NCBI GenBank assembly: GCA_015143295.1
Contig: CM026565.1
Coordinates: 28,714,052 to 28,778,051, forward strand
Direction of reading: 5' to 3'
DNA: 64,000 bases
Origin: Tetracentron sinense
Lineage: Eukaryota > Streptophyta > Magnoliopsida > Trochodendrales > Trochodendraceae
The notes beneath the pieces are model-generated. The model made no database searches. It saw nothing but the letters and a program-made list of their open reading frames with translations, and had not been told where the DNA came from. This document shows, one piece after another, positions 37,277 to 48,632 of this stretch. The position numbers and the translations under genes were made by a program. Numbering within the stretch: position 1 is the first letter of the stretch; each line of letters begins with the position of its first letter.

Positions 37277-38249
37277 TGTTGGAATAATTCTGTATGCAAA
37301 TCAAATATAACTAGAATCGAAGCAATGTAAAGCAGCAGACGATTTCAATCCAAAATAACTGTAGCATAAATTTTGTATAGTGATAAGAAAAGAGATAGAA
37401 CTTAGCCGAAAAGGATAGATCGAGGCACGTGTTGAACACGCTGTCCTTAAGGTGAAAAACGCCTCTGGTAGTCCTCAACAACTACGATGCTCTCAGGTTC
37501 TACAGCGGTCACCTCCAGGATTCAACGATCTCTACCCAAAGGAATGGAGCACTAGCTTTCCTTTGGTCTGCAATGAACTCGACGACTCCCAAAAATCTCG
37601 AAGGGAAAAAAACGAACAGTTTTAGGAACCAGAAATACTGTGCTTAGAGAAAAGCTGTGCTGTGATGATTTTCTGTATCTGTTTAGAAAACCCGAAAATC
37701 TCTTTTTATAGAAAAATAAAGAAGCTAAAGGAAACCTTCCAAGTTATAACGTAAGAGAATAAATTGTCTTAAAACGAATTAAAAGTTTAAACGGTAAAAA
37801 AAACGGTAACTAGGAAATAATAAGAGCAACCCAAGAGACAGACAAATAAAAAGAAGAAATAAAATAAGATTAAAAATATATCATATCCAAGGACTCACAC
37901 GCGCGACCTGGCCCGGCCCGGCTTGGCTCGGCCGGTCGCGCGTGTGTGTGTGTCTTTGATATTTGCGCACCGCCGCGACCCGCGCACATGAAGGGTTTTC
38001 GGCCCGACTCGCCAAATTCCCATTAGAAACCTTTGGACCTCCCCTTGGGCCCCCACATGCGCGAGGGCTAAGCCCTTCTCATTTTCACACACCACACTAT
38101 GAGAGAAAACATATATAAGTCCTTTAAAAGTTTTCTATTTTTCCGATGTGGGACTAAAGAGTTCCCACAAACAAAACACAAACACTTACAACTTGTTTTG
38201 AAAACATACTATGCTGTTTTTACATAGCAAAAACAAAAAAACAGCAACA
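37277..38249 (-). repeat. Copia-3 3' LTR
   Basis: 973 bp. It contains a GC-rich inverted repeat at about 37897-37951 (CACACGCGCGACC pairing with GGTCGCGCGTGTG). It has two segments (about 36 and 12 bp, near 37788-37880) absent from the other LTR. Confidence 0.95.
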
Positions 38250-38784
38250 ATCCCCCACAAAAACAAGTTTTAAGTGAAGTAAAAGACCTTACGAAAACTA
38301 AGTTATGGTGAATAGGCCAAGGTGTCTTTTGGACTTGAACCTTGACTTAGTGTAGATATGTCGAATTCATAAAGATAATGGTGAACTATGTCTTGAACCA
38401 ATCTCTTGTTATAATGAATTAACAACTTATCACACGCACCGCAACAAAAAAAAATGTCGTTGAGTTCAAACGGTTGTGCACGTTATCGGCCATGTGCAAA
38501 ATCCTGGTATTCATGAGCGCTCTAGAGAATCAGCCTAAATTCTCATAGGAAGCGGCCCCACTTCCACACTCATATAGGTGCATCTATCAAGGATGTTCTG
38601 TAACTATACACCCCACTGATAATCAGCTATAGATGACATTAAGAGTCAAGACTCATTCTCTTTTACGTTACAGATAGCACTTTTACACCATAGGGATGAG
38701 AGAGGAGTTTCCTCCTAGTTAGTGCTCTCACAAAACCACTCAACAACTTGTTTTCCCATTGAACCTAGATCTTGGGATCTCCAG

Positions 38785-41700
38785 TCACTTAGGTTGGGTT
38801 ACCGTTGTAGGTGATGATATTTCAATAGGCTTTAGCCCCATCCCCCTCGATGTATTGTAAATTAGCTCACTAGCTAATCCTTTGGTTAACGGATCTGCAA
38901 TATTTTCTTTTGACCTCACAAAATCAAGTGCAATAATTCCATTATTTAGTAATTCTTTTATGGAATTATGCCTTCGACGAATATGTCGGGATTTCCCATT
39001 ATAGGATACATTTTTAGCCCTAGCTATTGCAGCTTGACTATCACAATGCATCAAGATAGCAGGCATTGGTTTATTCCACAATGGTATATCGACCAACAGT
39101 GATCTCAACCATTCTGCTTCTTCTCCAGCTTTACCTAAAGCTATAAATTCCGATTCCATCGTGGATCGGGCTATGCAGGTCTGCTTAGTAGACTTCCAAG
39201 ACACTGCACCTCCTCCAAGAGTGAATACATATCCACTCGTGGACTTAGATTCATTTGAATCCGAAATCCAATTTGCATCGCTGTACCCTTCTAATACAAC
39301 GGGATACTTAGAGTAACTTATACCATAATTTAGAGTATATTTTAGGTATCTCAATACCCTGATAAGAGCATCCCAGTGATCTTGCCCTGGGTTATGTGTA
39401 TATCTACTGAGTCTTCCTATAGCATAAGCTATATCTGGTCTGGTACAGTTCATGATATACATTAAACTACCGATTACTCTAGAATATTCTAATTGAGAAA
39501 CTCCTTCTCCAGAATGTTTCATTAACTTACAGTTATGATCAAAAGGTGTTCTCACAGGTTTGCAATCAAATTGATTAAATTTTCTAAGTACCTTTTCAAT
39601 GTAATGAGATTGGGATAAACTTATCCCGTCAGAATTCCTTAGAATTTTTATTCCAAGAATGACATCTGCATTACCTAGATCTTTCATCTCAAATTTCTTT
39701 TTTAAGAAATTCTTGGTACTTGTTATTATTTCTCTACTTGTTCCAAGTATTAACATGTCATCAACATATAAGCAAATAAATACACAATCATTATTTATGG
39801 ATTTAATGTATAAGCATTTATCCGCTTCATTTATTTTAAATCCATTTGATAATAATACTTTATCAAATTTTTCATGCCACTGTTTAGGCGCTTGTTTAAG
39901 TCCATATAAAGACTTTAACAATCTGCAAACTTTATGTTTTAAACCTTGGATAACAAATCCCTCAGGTTGATCCATATAAATTTCTTCATCAAGTTCACCA
40001 TTTAGGAATGCAGTTTTCACATCCATTTGATGTATTTCAAGGTTAAACAGCGATGGAATAGAAATTAGCACACGAATAGAAGTAATCCTAGTTACAGGTG
40101 AGTATGTATCAAAGAAATCTATACCCTATTTTTGTTTAAAACCCTTCGCAACTAATCGGGCTTTATATTTTTCTATAGAACCATCTGTTCTAAGCTTTCT
40201 TTTAAAAATTCATTTACACCCTATGGATTTACTCCCAGGAGGAAGATCTACCAACTCCCAAGTTTTGTTAGCCAAAATAGATTCAATTTCACTATTAATG
40301 GCTTCTTTCCAAAAGGGTGCTTCAGATGAAGTCATAGCTTCTCTAAAAGAATTAGGATCATTTTCTATTAAATAAGAGATGAACTCAGGCCCAAAACTAG
40401 TTTCCTTCCTAGTACGTTTACTTTTCCTATGTTCTAGTTCTTCAATAACTGGTACAATAGGACTAAAAGGTTCAGAAGCTTGTTCTAAAGGTATAACCTC
40501 ACTTGAGGTACTAGGCAGAAGGACAGAATCTCTACCTTTAGAGTTTTCCTTAAAAGGAAAACACTGTTAAAAAAATTCAGTATCTCTAGACTCAATAATT
40601 GTGTTTGTATCTATTTCATTATTTTCTGATTTGATTACTAGAAATTTGTAGGCACTACTATTCTGAGAATAGCCTATAAAGACACAATCAACAGTCTTTG
40701 GACCTATTCTGGTTCTCTTTGGAGTAGGAATAACAACTTTTGCTAAACACCCCCCACACTTTAAGATATTTATAAGATGAAGGCCTATTGTGCCATAATT
40801 CATAAGGGGTTTTGTTTGAATTTTTATGAGGTATTTTATTTAAAATATAACATGCAGTTAGGATAGCTTCACCCCATAAATTAGATGGTAGACCCGAACT
40901 AATTAACATTGCATTCATCATTTCTTTTAAAGTCCTATTTTTCCTTTCAGCTATACCGTTAGATTGAGGAGAATAAGGAGCAGTGGTTTGATGAATAATA
41001 CCATTACTCTCACAAAAATCAGAAAAAAGATGTGAATCATATTCACCTCCTCTATCAGATTTTAAAATTTTTACTGTTTTTCCAGTTTGTTTTTCTACTT
41101 CAGTTTTCCAAAATTTAAATTTTTCTAGAGTTTCATCTTTGCTCTTAAGTAGAAATATAGAACAAAATCTATTGTAATCATCTATAAAAGTTAGGAAGTA
41201 TTTTTTACCTCCTCTTGTTACTGTTGATTTTAAATCACATAAATCACTATGAATTAAACCTAGCAATTCCGTGTTTCTCTCTACAGATTTGAACGGCTTC
41301 TTAGCAAATTTTGACTCTACACAAATTTCGCATTTATGTTCTTTATTTAAAGATGTTTTAGGTATTAATCCTAAAGTTATCAATTTGCGTAAAGAATTAA
41401 TATGTACATGTCCTAATCTATCATGCCACATATTTATAGAGTCAACAATATAAGCAGAAGATGTAGATGTTTCATTCATAATTTCAGCAATTACATTTAA
41501 TTTAAAAAGTCCCTCACTAGCATAACCCTTCCCAACAAAAATCCCAGACTTAGACAATACAAACTTATCTGCCTCAAAAACCAATCTAAACCCTTTCTTG
41601 CTCAAGATCGACCCAGAAACTAAGTTCTTCCTAATATCTGGAACATGAAGAACATCTTTCAGATTAAGGACTTTCCCAGATGTGAATTTTAAATTCACAG

Positions 41701-42754
41701 TCCCTTTTCCAGCGATTTTAGACGTAGATGAATTACCCATAAAAAGTTGTTCATCCTTTCTGACTATCTTGTAGGAAGAAAATGCATTTCTGTCACCACA
41801 GATATGCTTAGTGGCCCCAATGTCCACCCACCAGTCTTTCATGTTGTTCACCAGATTGACTTCAGAAATAACAGCTGAGAAGCTTTCAGTTTCTGCCATA
41901 TTAGCTTGAGCAGATCCGGGATGGTTCTTGACTTGATGACCAGCCTTGCGAAGTCTGCAGGTCCTAGCATGATGCCCAGGCTTCCCACAAACATAACAAT
42001 CACCATTAGGTTTCTTGAAAGTAGGTTTCTGAAAATTTGTTTTCTCATTTCTCTTCTTACGGAAATCTGTCTTCGGCTTAAACCTTTTTTCAGATTTCTT
42101 TCCAGTCATCTTATCAGTCATCTTTTCAACTAAATTGGCTTTGGTATCTATTTCTGCAGATTTTTCTTTCATTTCTAAGTTTCTGTTGTTCTCCTCTATC
42201 CGGAGTCGAACAATCAGATCTTCAAGGGTCATCTCATTTCTTTTAAATTTTAGTGAGTTCTTGAACTCTTTCCAGGATGGTGGTAATTTCTCTATTACTG
42301 CTGCAACTTGAAAACCTTCACTAATATTCATGCCTTCTTCTAAGATTTCATGCACAATTATTTGTAAATCATGCACCTGAGAAATTACCGATTTATTATC
42401 CACCATTTTATAGTCGAAATACCTTCCAACTACAAATTTTTTCGTTCCCGCATCCTCAGTTACATACTTTTTCTCTAACATCTCCCATAATTCTCTGGAA
42501 TTTTTAACCTTACAGTAAACATCATTTATTGAAAGAATTAAACCATTTAAAATATAATTCCTACACATATAATCCGAATGTTCCCATCTCTCTATAAGTA
42601 AAGATCTAGCAGGTTCAAGTTCTGTGTCGTATGTCCCAGATCCAGTCAACACATGAGCAACATTCAAAGTGTTTAAGTAGAACAGCATTTTCTGTTGCCA
42701 TCTTTTAAAATTGTTTTCATCGAATGGTACTGGTTTCTCAGAATTGTTCAACAT
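38785..42754 (-). pseudogene. Copia-3 gag-pol polyprotein, nearly intact
   Basis: The likely start is ATG 42754-42752 ([19 protein letters not shown]), only about 65 bases from the 5' LTR. Order: gag; zinc knuckle [14 protein letters not shown]; protease with VDIGATKH where the family usually has D-S-G; integrase zinc region; integrase core ([29 protein letters not shown]); RT ([29 protein letters not shown]); RNase H ([21 protein letters not shown]). Visible defects: an extra base in a G6 run near 40750, a stop near 40567 and about two more between 40220 and 40110. The stretch 40071-38785 is open for 428 residues and ends in a TAG stop near the polypurine tract. Confidence 0.92.
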
Positions 42755-42819
42755 ATTATAAATTGTATACAGAAAATTTCCAGTGAAATAAAAGAAGACT
42801 AATTTTTTCACCTTAAGAT

Positions 42820-43731
42820 TGTTGGAATAATTCTGTATGCAAATCAAATATAACTAGAATCGAAGCAATGTAAAGCAGCAGACGATTTCAATCCAAAATA
42901 ACTGTAGCATAAATTCTGTATAGTGATAAGAAAAGAGATAGAACTTAGCCGAAAAGGATAGATCGAGGCACGTGTTGAACAAGCTGTCCTTAAGGTGAAA
43001 AACGCCCCTGGTAGTCCTCAACAACTACGATGCTCTCAGGTTCTACAGCGGTCACCTCCAGGATTCAACGATCTCTACCCAAAGGAATGGAGCACTAGCT
43101 TTCCTTTGGTCTGTAATGAACTCGACGACTCCCAAAAATCTCGAAGGGAAAAAAACGAACAGTTTTAGGAACCAGAAATACTGTGCTTAGAGAAAAGCTG
43201 TGCTGTGATGATTTTCTGTATCTGTTTAGAAAACCCGAAAATCTCTTTTTATAGAAAAATAAAGAAGCTAAAGGAAACCTTCCAAGTTATAACGTAAGAG
43301 AATAAATTCTCTTAAAACGAATTAAAAGTTTAGAGCAACCCAAGAGACAGACAAATAAAAAGAAGAAATAAAATATATCATATCCAAGGACTCACACGCG
43401 CGACCCGACTCGGCCGGCCGCGCGTGTGTGTGTGTCTTTGATATTTGCGCACCGCCGCGACCCGCGCACATGAAGGGTTTTCGGCCCGACTCGCCAAATT
43501 CCCATTAGAAACCTTTGGACCTCCCCTTGGGCCCCCACATGCGCGAGGGCTAAGCCCTTCTCATTTTAACACACCACACTAGGAGAGAAAACATATATAA
43601 GTCCTTTAAAAGTTTCCTATTTTTCCGATGTGGGACTAAAGAGTTCCCACAAACAAAACACAAACACTTACAACTTGTTTTGAAAACATACTATGCTGTT
43701 TTTACACAGCAAAAACAGAAAAACAGCAACA
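42820..43731 (-). repeat. Copia-3 5' LTR
   Basis: 912 bp partner of 37277-38249, with a shorter form of the GC-rich inverted repeat at about 43393-43430. Confidence 0.95.
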
Positions 43732-44207
43732 ATATCATCTATTACATTTCATGTAAAATAAATTATTAGGAATGATAATTTAGAAATTGCAACCTACTTT
43801 CTTTCATTTTCTTTTCTTTAATACCAAACATTCAAAAGAAAATTCATTTTCTTTTCAATCACTTTCCTTTTTTTTACTTTCTCTAATTTTCTTTTCCTTT
43901 ACCCATTTCTGCAAAACGAACGGACCCTAAAAGGGGAGCTCCTCTCTGGCTTTCTATTTGTATTTATACTGTTATTAAAATGGTCTAAGATCTTTGACAG
44001 GCAAGTGTGGTTCATGGCGCAGGGGTGACGGGTAGCTAAAGATTTCTTAATATTGCCAATGAATTGAAAGCCAAAGAATTCATAATGTTGCCATTATTTT
44101 CGTGGGGATGTCCTTTGAGTGTTGGTATGAATATGTTAGCCTGATTTTCGTTAGCTGTCCAACCTTCCCCTCAAATGTCAAAGAGTGTGTAAAGGAGGAA
44201 ATATTTT

Positions 44208-44452
44208 GAGCAGTGATTAGTGGACCCCGGTCGGCAGCTTATCTTACCCGTGTCCCTTTTAAACACCCTTTTAACCCTAGTTAAGCGTAATTAAATTAAA
44301 GTTAAGATTTTATAAAAACCAAGGTTGGATTGCTTAACCATAGGGGTGAGTTTTTAACCACAGTTGGTGAGTGTTTAAAAGTGAGGCATGGACCACTGAG
44401 GACCGTCCATTTCGTTACATAATGGAAACCGGAGGTATGTTAAGCATTTTCC
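44208..44452. mobile_element. MULE-like MITE, copy B (9-bp TSD)
   Basis: 245 bp, flanked by AAATATTTT at 44199-44207 and 44453-44461. It shares with 9992-10269 the left end (GCAGTGATTAG), the CCCTTTTAA block, the AAACCAAGGTT core and the right end (GTTAAGCATTT). Where copy A has the CATTAGACTA palindrome, this copy has a different palindrome-like segment (44406-44425). Confidence 0.88.
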
Positions 44453-44667
44453 AAATATTTTTTGGGCTATGCTGCTACCAAAAGATTAGACCTGCAGTCT
44501 TAGGGTTGAGCGTCTGCCTTAAAACAAGTCACTTTTTGAAAGGGTAATATGCTTCTAAGACTATTTAGGGTAGAAACCACCCAGAGATCATGCATATAAT
44601 GCACGAGATAAAAAAAAAAAAAAAAAAGCACAGAGTTCAAAAAATTTGACATCTCATGCATTACATG

Positions 44668-44937
44668 CATAGTTACCAAACACCTATATTATATCCATAT
44701 TTTACCCTTATAATACTTTTAGAGGAGTCACCGTTTAAAACTGCATACTTTTATCGTGTTAAACGCATATTCTATATCAGATAATTGTTATTAGCTAATG
44801 TCATAAATTTTATTTATTTATATTATTAATTATTTTTTAATTTTTTTGTACTTTTATCATGTTTTTACCATATAACACCCGTACCCCCCGAACAAATCGT
44901 TGTTTTATTATACTGGTACCCATACTTGGTAACTATG
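44668..44937. mobile_element. hAT-like MITE, copy B (8-bp TSD)
   Basis: 270 bp with ends CATAGTTACCAA and its exact inverse TTGGTAACTATG, flanked by ATTACATG at 44660-44667 and 44938-44945. Similar along its length to 10424-10738, with a shorter left half. Confidence 0.92.
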
Positions 44938-45468
44938 ATTACATGCACCATCTCGGGGTGGTCTCTACCCCAAGTGAAACAAGTCTCATTAACCTTCGTT
45001 TTTGTGAGAAATGCAAATGTATAGATGGCAGCTCCAGAGTTGACACTGGTAGCCCTAGAGGCATTCCCGAGTCTTTTTGATACAGCAAGCATATTGTTAG
45101 TTTCTATGTTACCCATAAATTGTTAATTACAGTTTTATGAGCAGTTTGAACTATTTCAAAACATAGACTTTTTGCTTTACATTAATGAGAGTTTATCAGC
45201 TCATTGTATTTTGGGGAAAAAATCGTAATGGTCAAACTATTGCCAAAGTAGCAAACCCAATTTCAAGTGGTTTGTAGCTGAAGCTTAGACAATTTTGAAG
45301 CATTAAAACTTGTAAAATCTAAAAAGCTTGAGTAGCATCAAAATCTCCCGTGATGCTAAAGTTTTAATTGATATGATAGCTTGTTCGTATGATTATCCTT
45401 TGGCTGTTGTAACTTTATTACTCAATATCAAGAGTCTCATTTTTTATTTTCTATCAGTTTACATTAGG

Positions 45469-46894
45469 GGTTTGCACTTTGCGGGTATAGCGGATATTCA
45501 TCGAGCACATCTTTTGACAATAGGTACTACAAATGTCATGCTACATTAGATTCGGCAGATCTCTTGGAAGCTTGGAATGACCTACAACAAGTTGCTATCA
45601 ACTCTTCTTTAGATTCTGACAACATCATTTGGCGGCCTCACAGTTCTGGTACATTCACTCTCAAATCGGCTTGGAACAGTATAAGATCTTCTTCTCCAAA
45701 AACTCCATGGCACAAGCTTCTATGGTTTCCTAAACATGTTCCTCGACACTCTTTCATCAGCTGGCTAGCCTTCTCCAATAAGTTGCAAACCCAAGATAGG
45801 CTCCACCGTCTCAACATAATCTCAAGATCTTGCTGTATTTTCTGTTGGAACAACACGGAGAGTATGGAACATCTTTTTTTTAAATGCTGCTTCTCCAATT
45901 CTATTTGGAAGCATGTTCTCAACTACTGCCGCATCTCCAATCATGCAATTCTCCCTTAGGATCAAGAGCTAGAATGGGCTGCTTCCGCTTTCCAAGGTTC
46001 TGGGTTAATTCCAAGCATCAAAAAGGCTGCATTATGTGCATCAATATATCACATTTGGAATGAAAGAAATAATCGAATATTTAGCAATCTTTTTATGCCT
46101 CTTGATCATGTCACTAACAGAGTTATCTAAGACATCAAACTCAACTTCAGTTTTGAGGCGAATCAAGTAGAGGACTCAGCTTCAAATCGTGAATTCTTAG
46201 ATTCTTGGCAAATTCCGAGCAGCTTCACCATCAAGCCGACACTCTGGTGTTCTTGGGATCCCCCACCAAGAGGAAAATATTTACTCAATTGTGATCGTTC
46301 TGTTCGACCAAATGTTGCAGGCTATGGAGGCATCATTAGAGACTTCAAGGGGGATCCGATTGTGGCCTTTGCCAATGGGCATCAATCTGGTACAAACATT
46401 CTACAGATGGAGATCATGGCTATCAATAAGGGTCTTGATATAGCATCAGAACATGGCATCAGAGAATTTCTCATTGCCTCAGATTCGCTAAGAGCCGCAA
46501 ATTGTCTCTCAAACAAAGAAGCTCCTCCATGGCAACTCCGAAATCTAGTGTCCTCTACAAAGATCAAAATGGAAATCTTACAAGTCCACTCAGTTAATCA
46601 CATTTGGAGAGAATCAAATCAAGTAGCTGACGTCTTAGCCAAACTGTGCAATCCCAATACTTCCAAAACCTTTTTACCAGGAGATTTGCCTCCACAGCTT
46701 GTTTCTCTTATTGAAAAAGATAGATCGGGATGTAAATTTCCAAGAATGTAATTCCCTTTTGGTTTATTTATCTGGTAGGGGTCTGCCTAACCCCAGCTTA
46801 TCCTCCAAAAAAAAGGTTTGCACTTTGCGGGTATAGCGGATATTCATAAGCACATCTTTTGACGACTATCTTCTGTAGGTACTATAAATCTCAT
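45469..46894. repeat. Long direct repeats flanking the LINE
   Basis: GGTTTGCACTTTGCGGGTAT at 45469 recurs at 46815. The two copies stay aligned for about 50 bases with one or two differences, then a gap, then a further 25 bases (GTACTA...TCATG). The copies are 45469-45545 and 46815-46894. Confidence 0.85.
45549..46813 (+). mobile_element. 5'-truncated LINE (zf-RVT and RNase H)
   Basis: 45564-45959 is open and encodes the zf-RVT region (TLKSAWNSI, WLAFSNKLQTQDRL, CCIFC, MEHLFFKC). After a stop-containing linker, 46362-46751 encodes RNase H (LQMEIMAINKGLDIA, ASDSLRAA, NQVADVLAKL). The element ends CTTATCCTCCAAAAAAAA. RT and endonuclease are absent. Similar direct repeats of about 77 bp flank it. 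Confidence 0.85.
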
Positions 46895-47167
46895 GATAAT
46901 TTATGATCTTTTCACATAGAGCTTTCCAATCTTTGAGCCCTTGAGTGGATTATGTAATGTCGACCTTTGGGCTTGTCACCTTTTAAGTTTAAATTAGTTG
47001 GATTATCAAAAAACAAAACAAAAGGCTTTATGAAATATCATTACACGTAAGATTTACGTTTATAAATAAAATTATTGGATAAATATAAGAAGCGGTAAAA
47101 TATGTACAAACATTCGAGACCCATAAAAACCTTTTTTGCGGACATCAAAAGTAATTTCAAGCACACA
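46895..47167. other. Intergenic sequence, nothing recognised
   Basis: AT-rich, with no open frame of interest and no repeat ends found. Confidence 0.5.
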
Positions 47168-47365
47168 AAAATGTGTTAGTTAACACGTTTCTGTGCAAAA
47201 CGTGTTCTGTGATTTGAACACATTTTGTTCAGATCGAATTATCCAATAATCCACACGAGCTACTTCAACACATTTTGTTCAAATGAATCATCCAAGAGGC
47301 ACAACAATTCTGACTTTAGCAGAACAGGTTTTGCACAAAAACGTGTTAACCAACACATTAAAATG
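47168..47365. repeat. Inverted repeat, probable MITE
   Basis: The arm 47168-47212 (TGTGTTAGTTAACACGTTTC and onward) pairs with 47318-47365 at roughly 90 per cent. Between them CACATTTTGTTCA occurs twice (about 47219 and 47270). The outer termini and target duplication could not be fixed. Confidence 0.6.
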
Positions 47366-47429
47366 AGTAGTGCTACCCCAAACACACCAAGTCAAATTTT
47401 TTCCAAAGACGCAGAGTGGGTGTAACACA

Positions 47430-48170
47430 TGGTGTTGCTAACTATAACAGGGAGATGGTTTGAAACTTGTTGCCACCACCTTTCGTCTTTGGAAGACTGA
47501 AACTAGGGCTAGCATTCCTCCATTAAAATAGTTACCGATGTCATCTCTATTTCATGGAAATATGTTTCTAGCAAACTAACCCTGTGCAGGTTCAAAGTGA
47601 AGATATCAAGCTTCAAATGGGTTAAACCGAGCCCTCAATCATCGTAAGTGCCCTGTCTCGCGCATTCCAATATGTAGAAACCCAACTTTGGTTAAAGCGT
47701 GCACTATCAAATCTTCCTGCAAAAAATTGCATTCCACTAGTATCCTGTCTGAGGAAACATGGTACAGCTCCAATTCAATGATATCCTACAATACAACAGC
47801 TCTTAGTTCTCTTGTGAATAACGCGTACGCCTGAGATAATAAGGAAAACTGTGTCGTTTGAACTTTGAAAAATAGTCATATTTCAGATTCAAGAGTAAAA
47901 ACTAGAGAAGAAACACTAAAATTTAGCGTAAAGTGGAAGCAAACAAAAAGATTCAGAAACTCATTCCAGGTTATCTAATTCAATTACATGAACACATCCA
48001 GTAGATGCAGGTGCTACTTCAGAAAAAGAAAAAAAAGAAGAAAAAAAATGCCTTGCATGCATCATCTGAGCTGCTTGCTTGTTCAATCCGGACCTTCAAA
48101 AGCCACTTCAGTTGCAAATCATAGGTCAGAAATGGTAACGACTGGCTGAGCCTACCTGTTCACTCAGTCA
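47430..48170. other. Intergenic or distal 3' flank of the VAMP71-type gene
   Basis: No coding signal. The polyadenylation site of the VAMP71-type gene probably lies toward the right end of this stretch. Confidence 0.35.
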
Positions 48171-48179
48171 TTAGACAAC

Positions 48180-48455
48180 TTTATCAAAAGGGTATTGTCA
48201 CTGATAACCTATAATCTATTTCAAGCCATGGGCTTCTCAAATTCAAGCCTCGCCAAGAGAAAGACCAGCTAAATATGTCAAACTGCATCGATGAGAACTT
48301 GAGACAATAATCTTTATCAAAAGAAAGTGTATTGTCCCTGATAACTATAATATATTTCAAGCCATGGACTTCTTAACAAACATACAATCAATTCAAGCCT
48401 CCACACAAAAGGAACAGATAAATGTGTAAAACTGCATCAATGAGAACTTGAGAAA
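48180..48455. repeat. Imperfect tandem duplication in the VAMP71-type 3' UTR
   Basis: TTATCAAAAG starts at 48181 and again at 48314. Both units then carry TATTGTC, TTTCAAGCCATGG, ATTCAAGCCT, AAACTGCATC and GAGAACTTGAGA in order, giving a period of about 133 with indels. Confidence 0.8.
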
Positions 48456-48541
48456 ACAAACAATGCAGGAAAATAAAATGAATACACCCACCAACATTTA
48501 CCAAAAAGCAATCAAACACTATTAAACACGGAACACTAAGT

Positions 48542-48632
48542 TCACTTCCTGCAGGAAGGCAGCGTGGGCCCATGGCAAACAAATGCAAGCACGACATATA
48601 TGATGATCAACAGGAGTATTATCAACGCAACC
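48542..48632 (-). CDS. VAMP71-type last exon: transmembrane anchor
   Basis: 91 bp including TGA at 48544-48542. Acceptor ATCTTGCAG. It codes 29 residues, mostly Leu, Ile and Val, ending CHGPTLPSCRK, the characteristic luminal tail of VAMP71 proteins. It is joined to the SNARE exon across 7150 bases. Confidence 0.92.

Larger units (their letters stand above)
37277..43731 (-). mobile_element. Copia-3: full-length, well-preserved copia element
   Basis: LTRs of 973 and 912 bp, beginning TGTTGGAATAATTC and ending CAGCAACA, enclose a nearly intact gag-pol on the minus strand. The target duplication is ATATC (37272-37276 and 43732-43736). The polypurine tract TTTTGTGGGGGAT adjoins the 3' LTR at about 38250-38262. 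The bases after the 5' LTR (ATCTTAAGGTGA) do not match the usual tRNA-iMet site. LTRs differ mainly by indels, suggesting a younger insertion than Copia-1 or Copia-2. Confidence 0.96.
37051..43927. mobile_element. Tourist-like MITE split by Copia-3
   Basis: The left arm (37051-37276) starts GGGTGTGTTCATTTGC. The right arm (43737-43927) ends in the inverse of GGGTCCGTTCGTTTTGC. Both flanks are TAA (37048-37050 and 43928-43930), the 3-bp duplication typical of PIF/Harbinger MITEs. Without Copia-3 the element would be about 420 bp and AT-rich. No transposase was seen. Confidence 0.82.
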
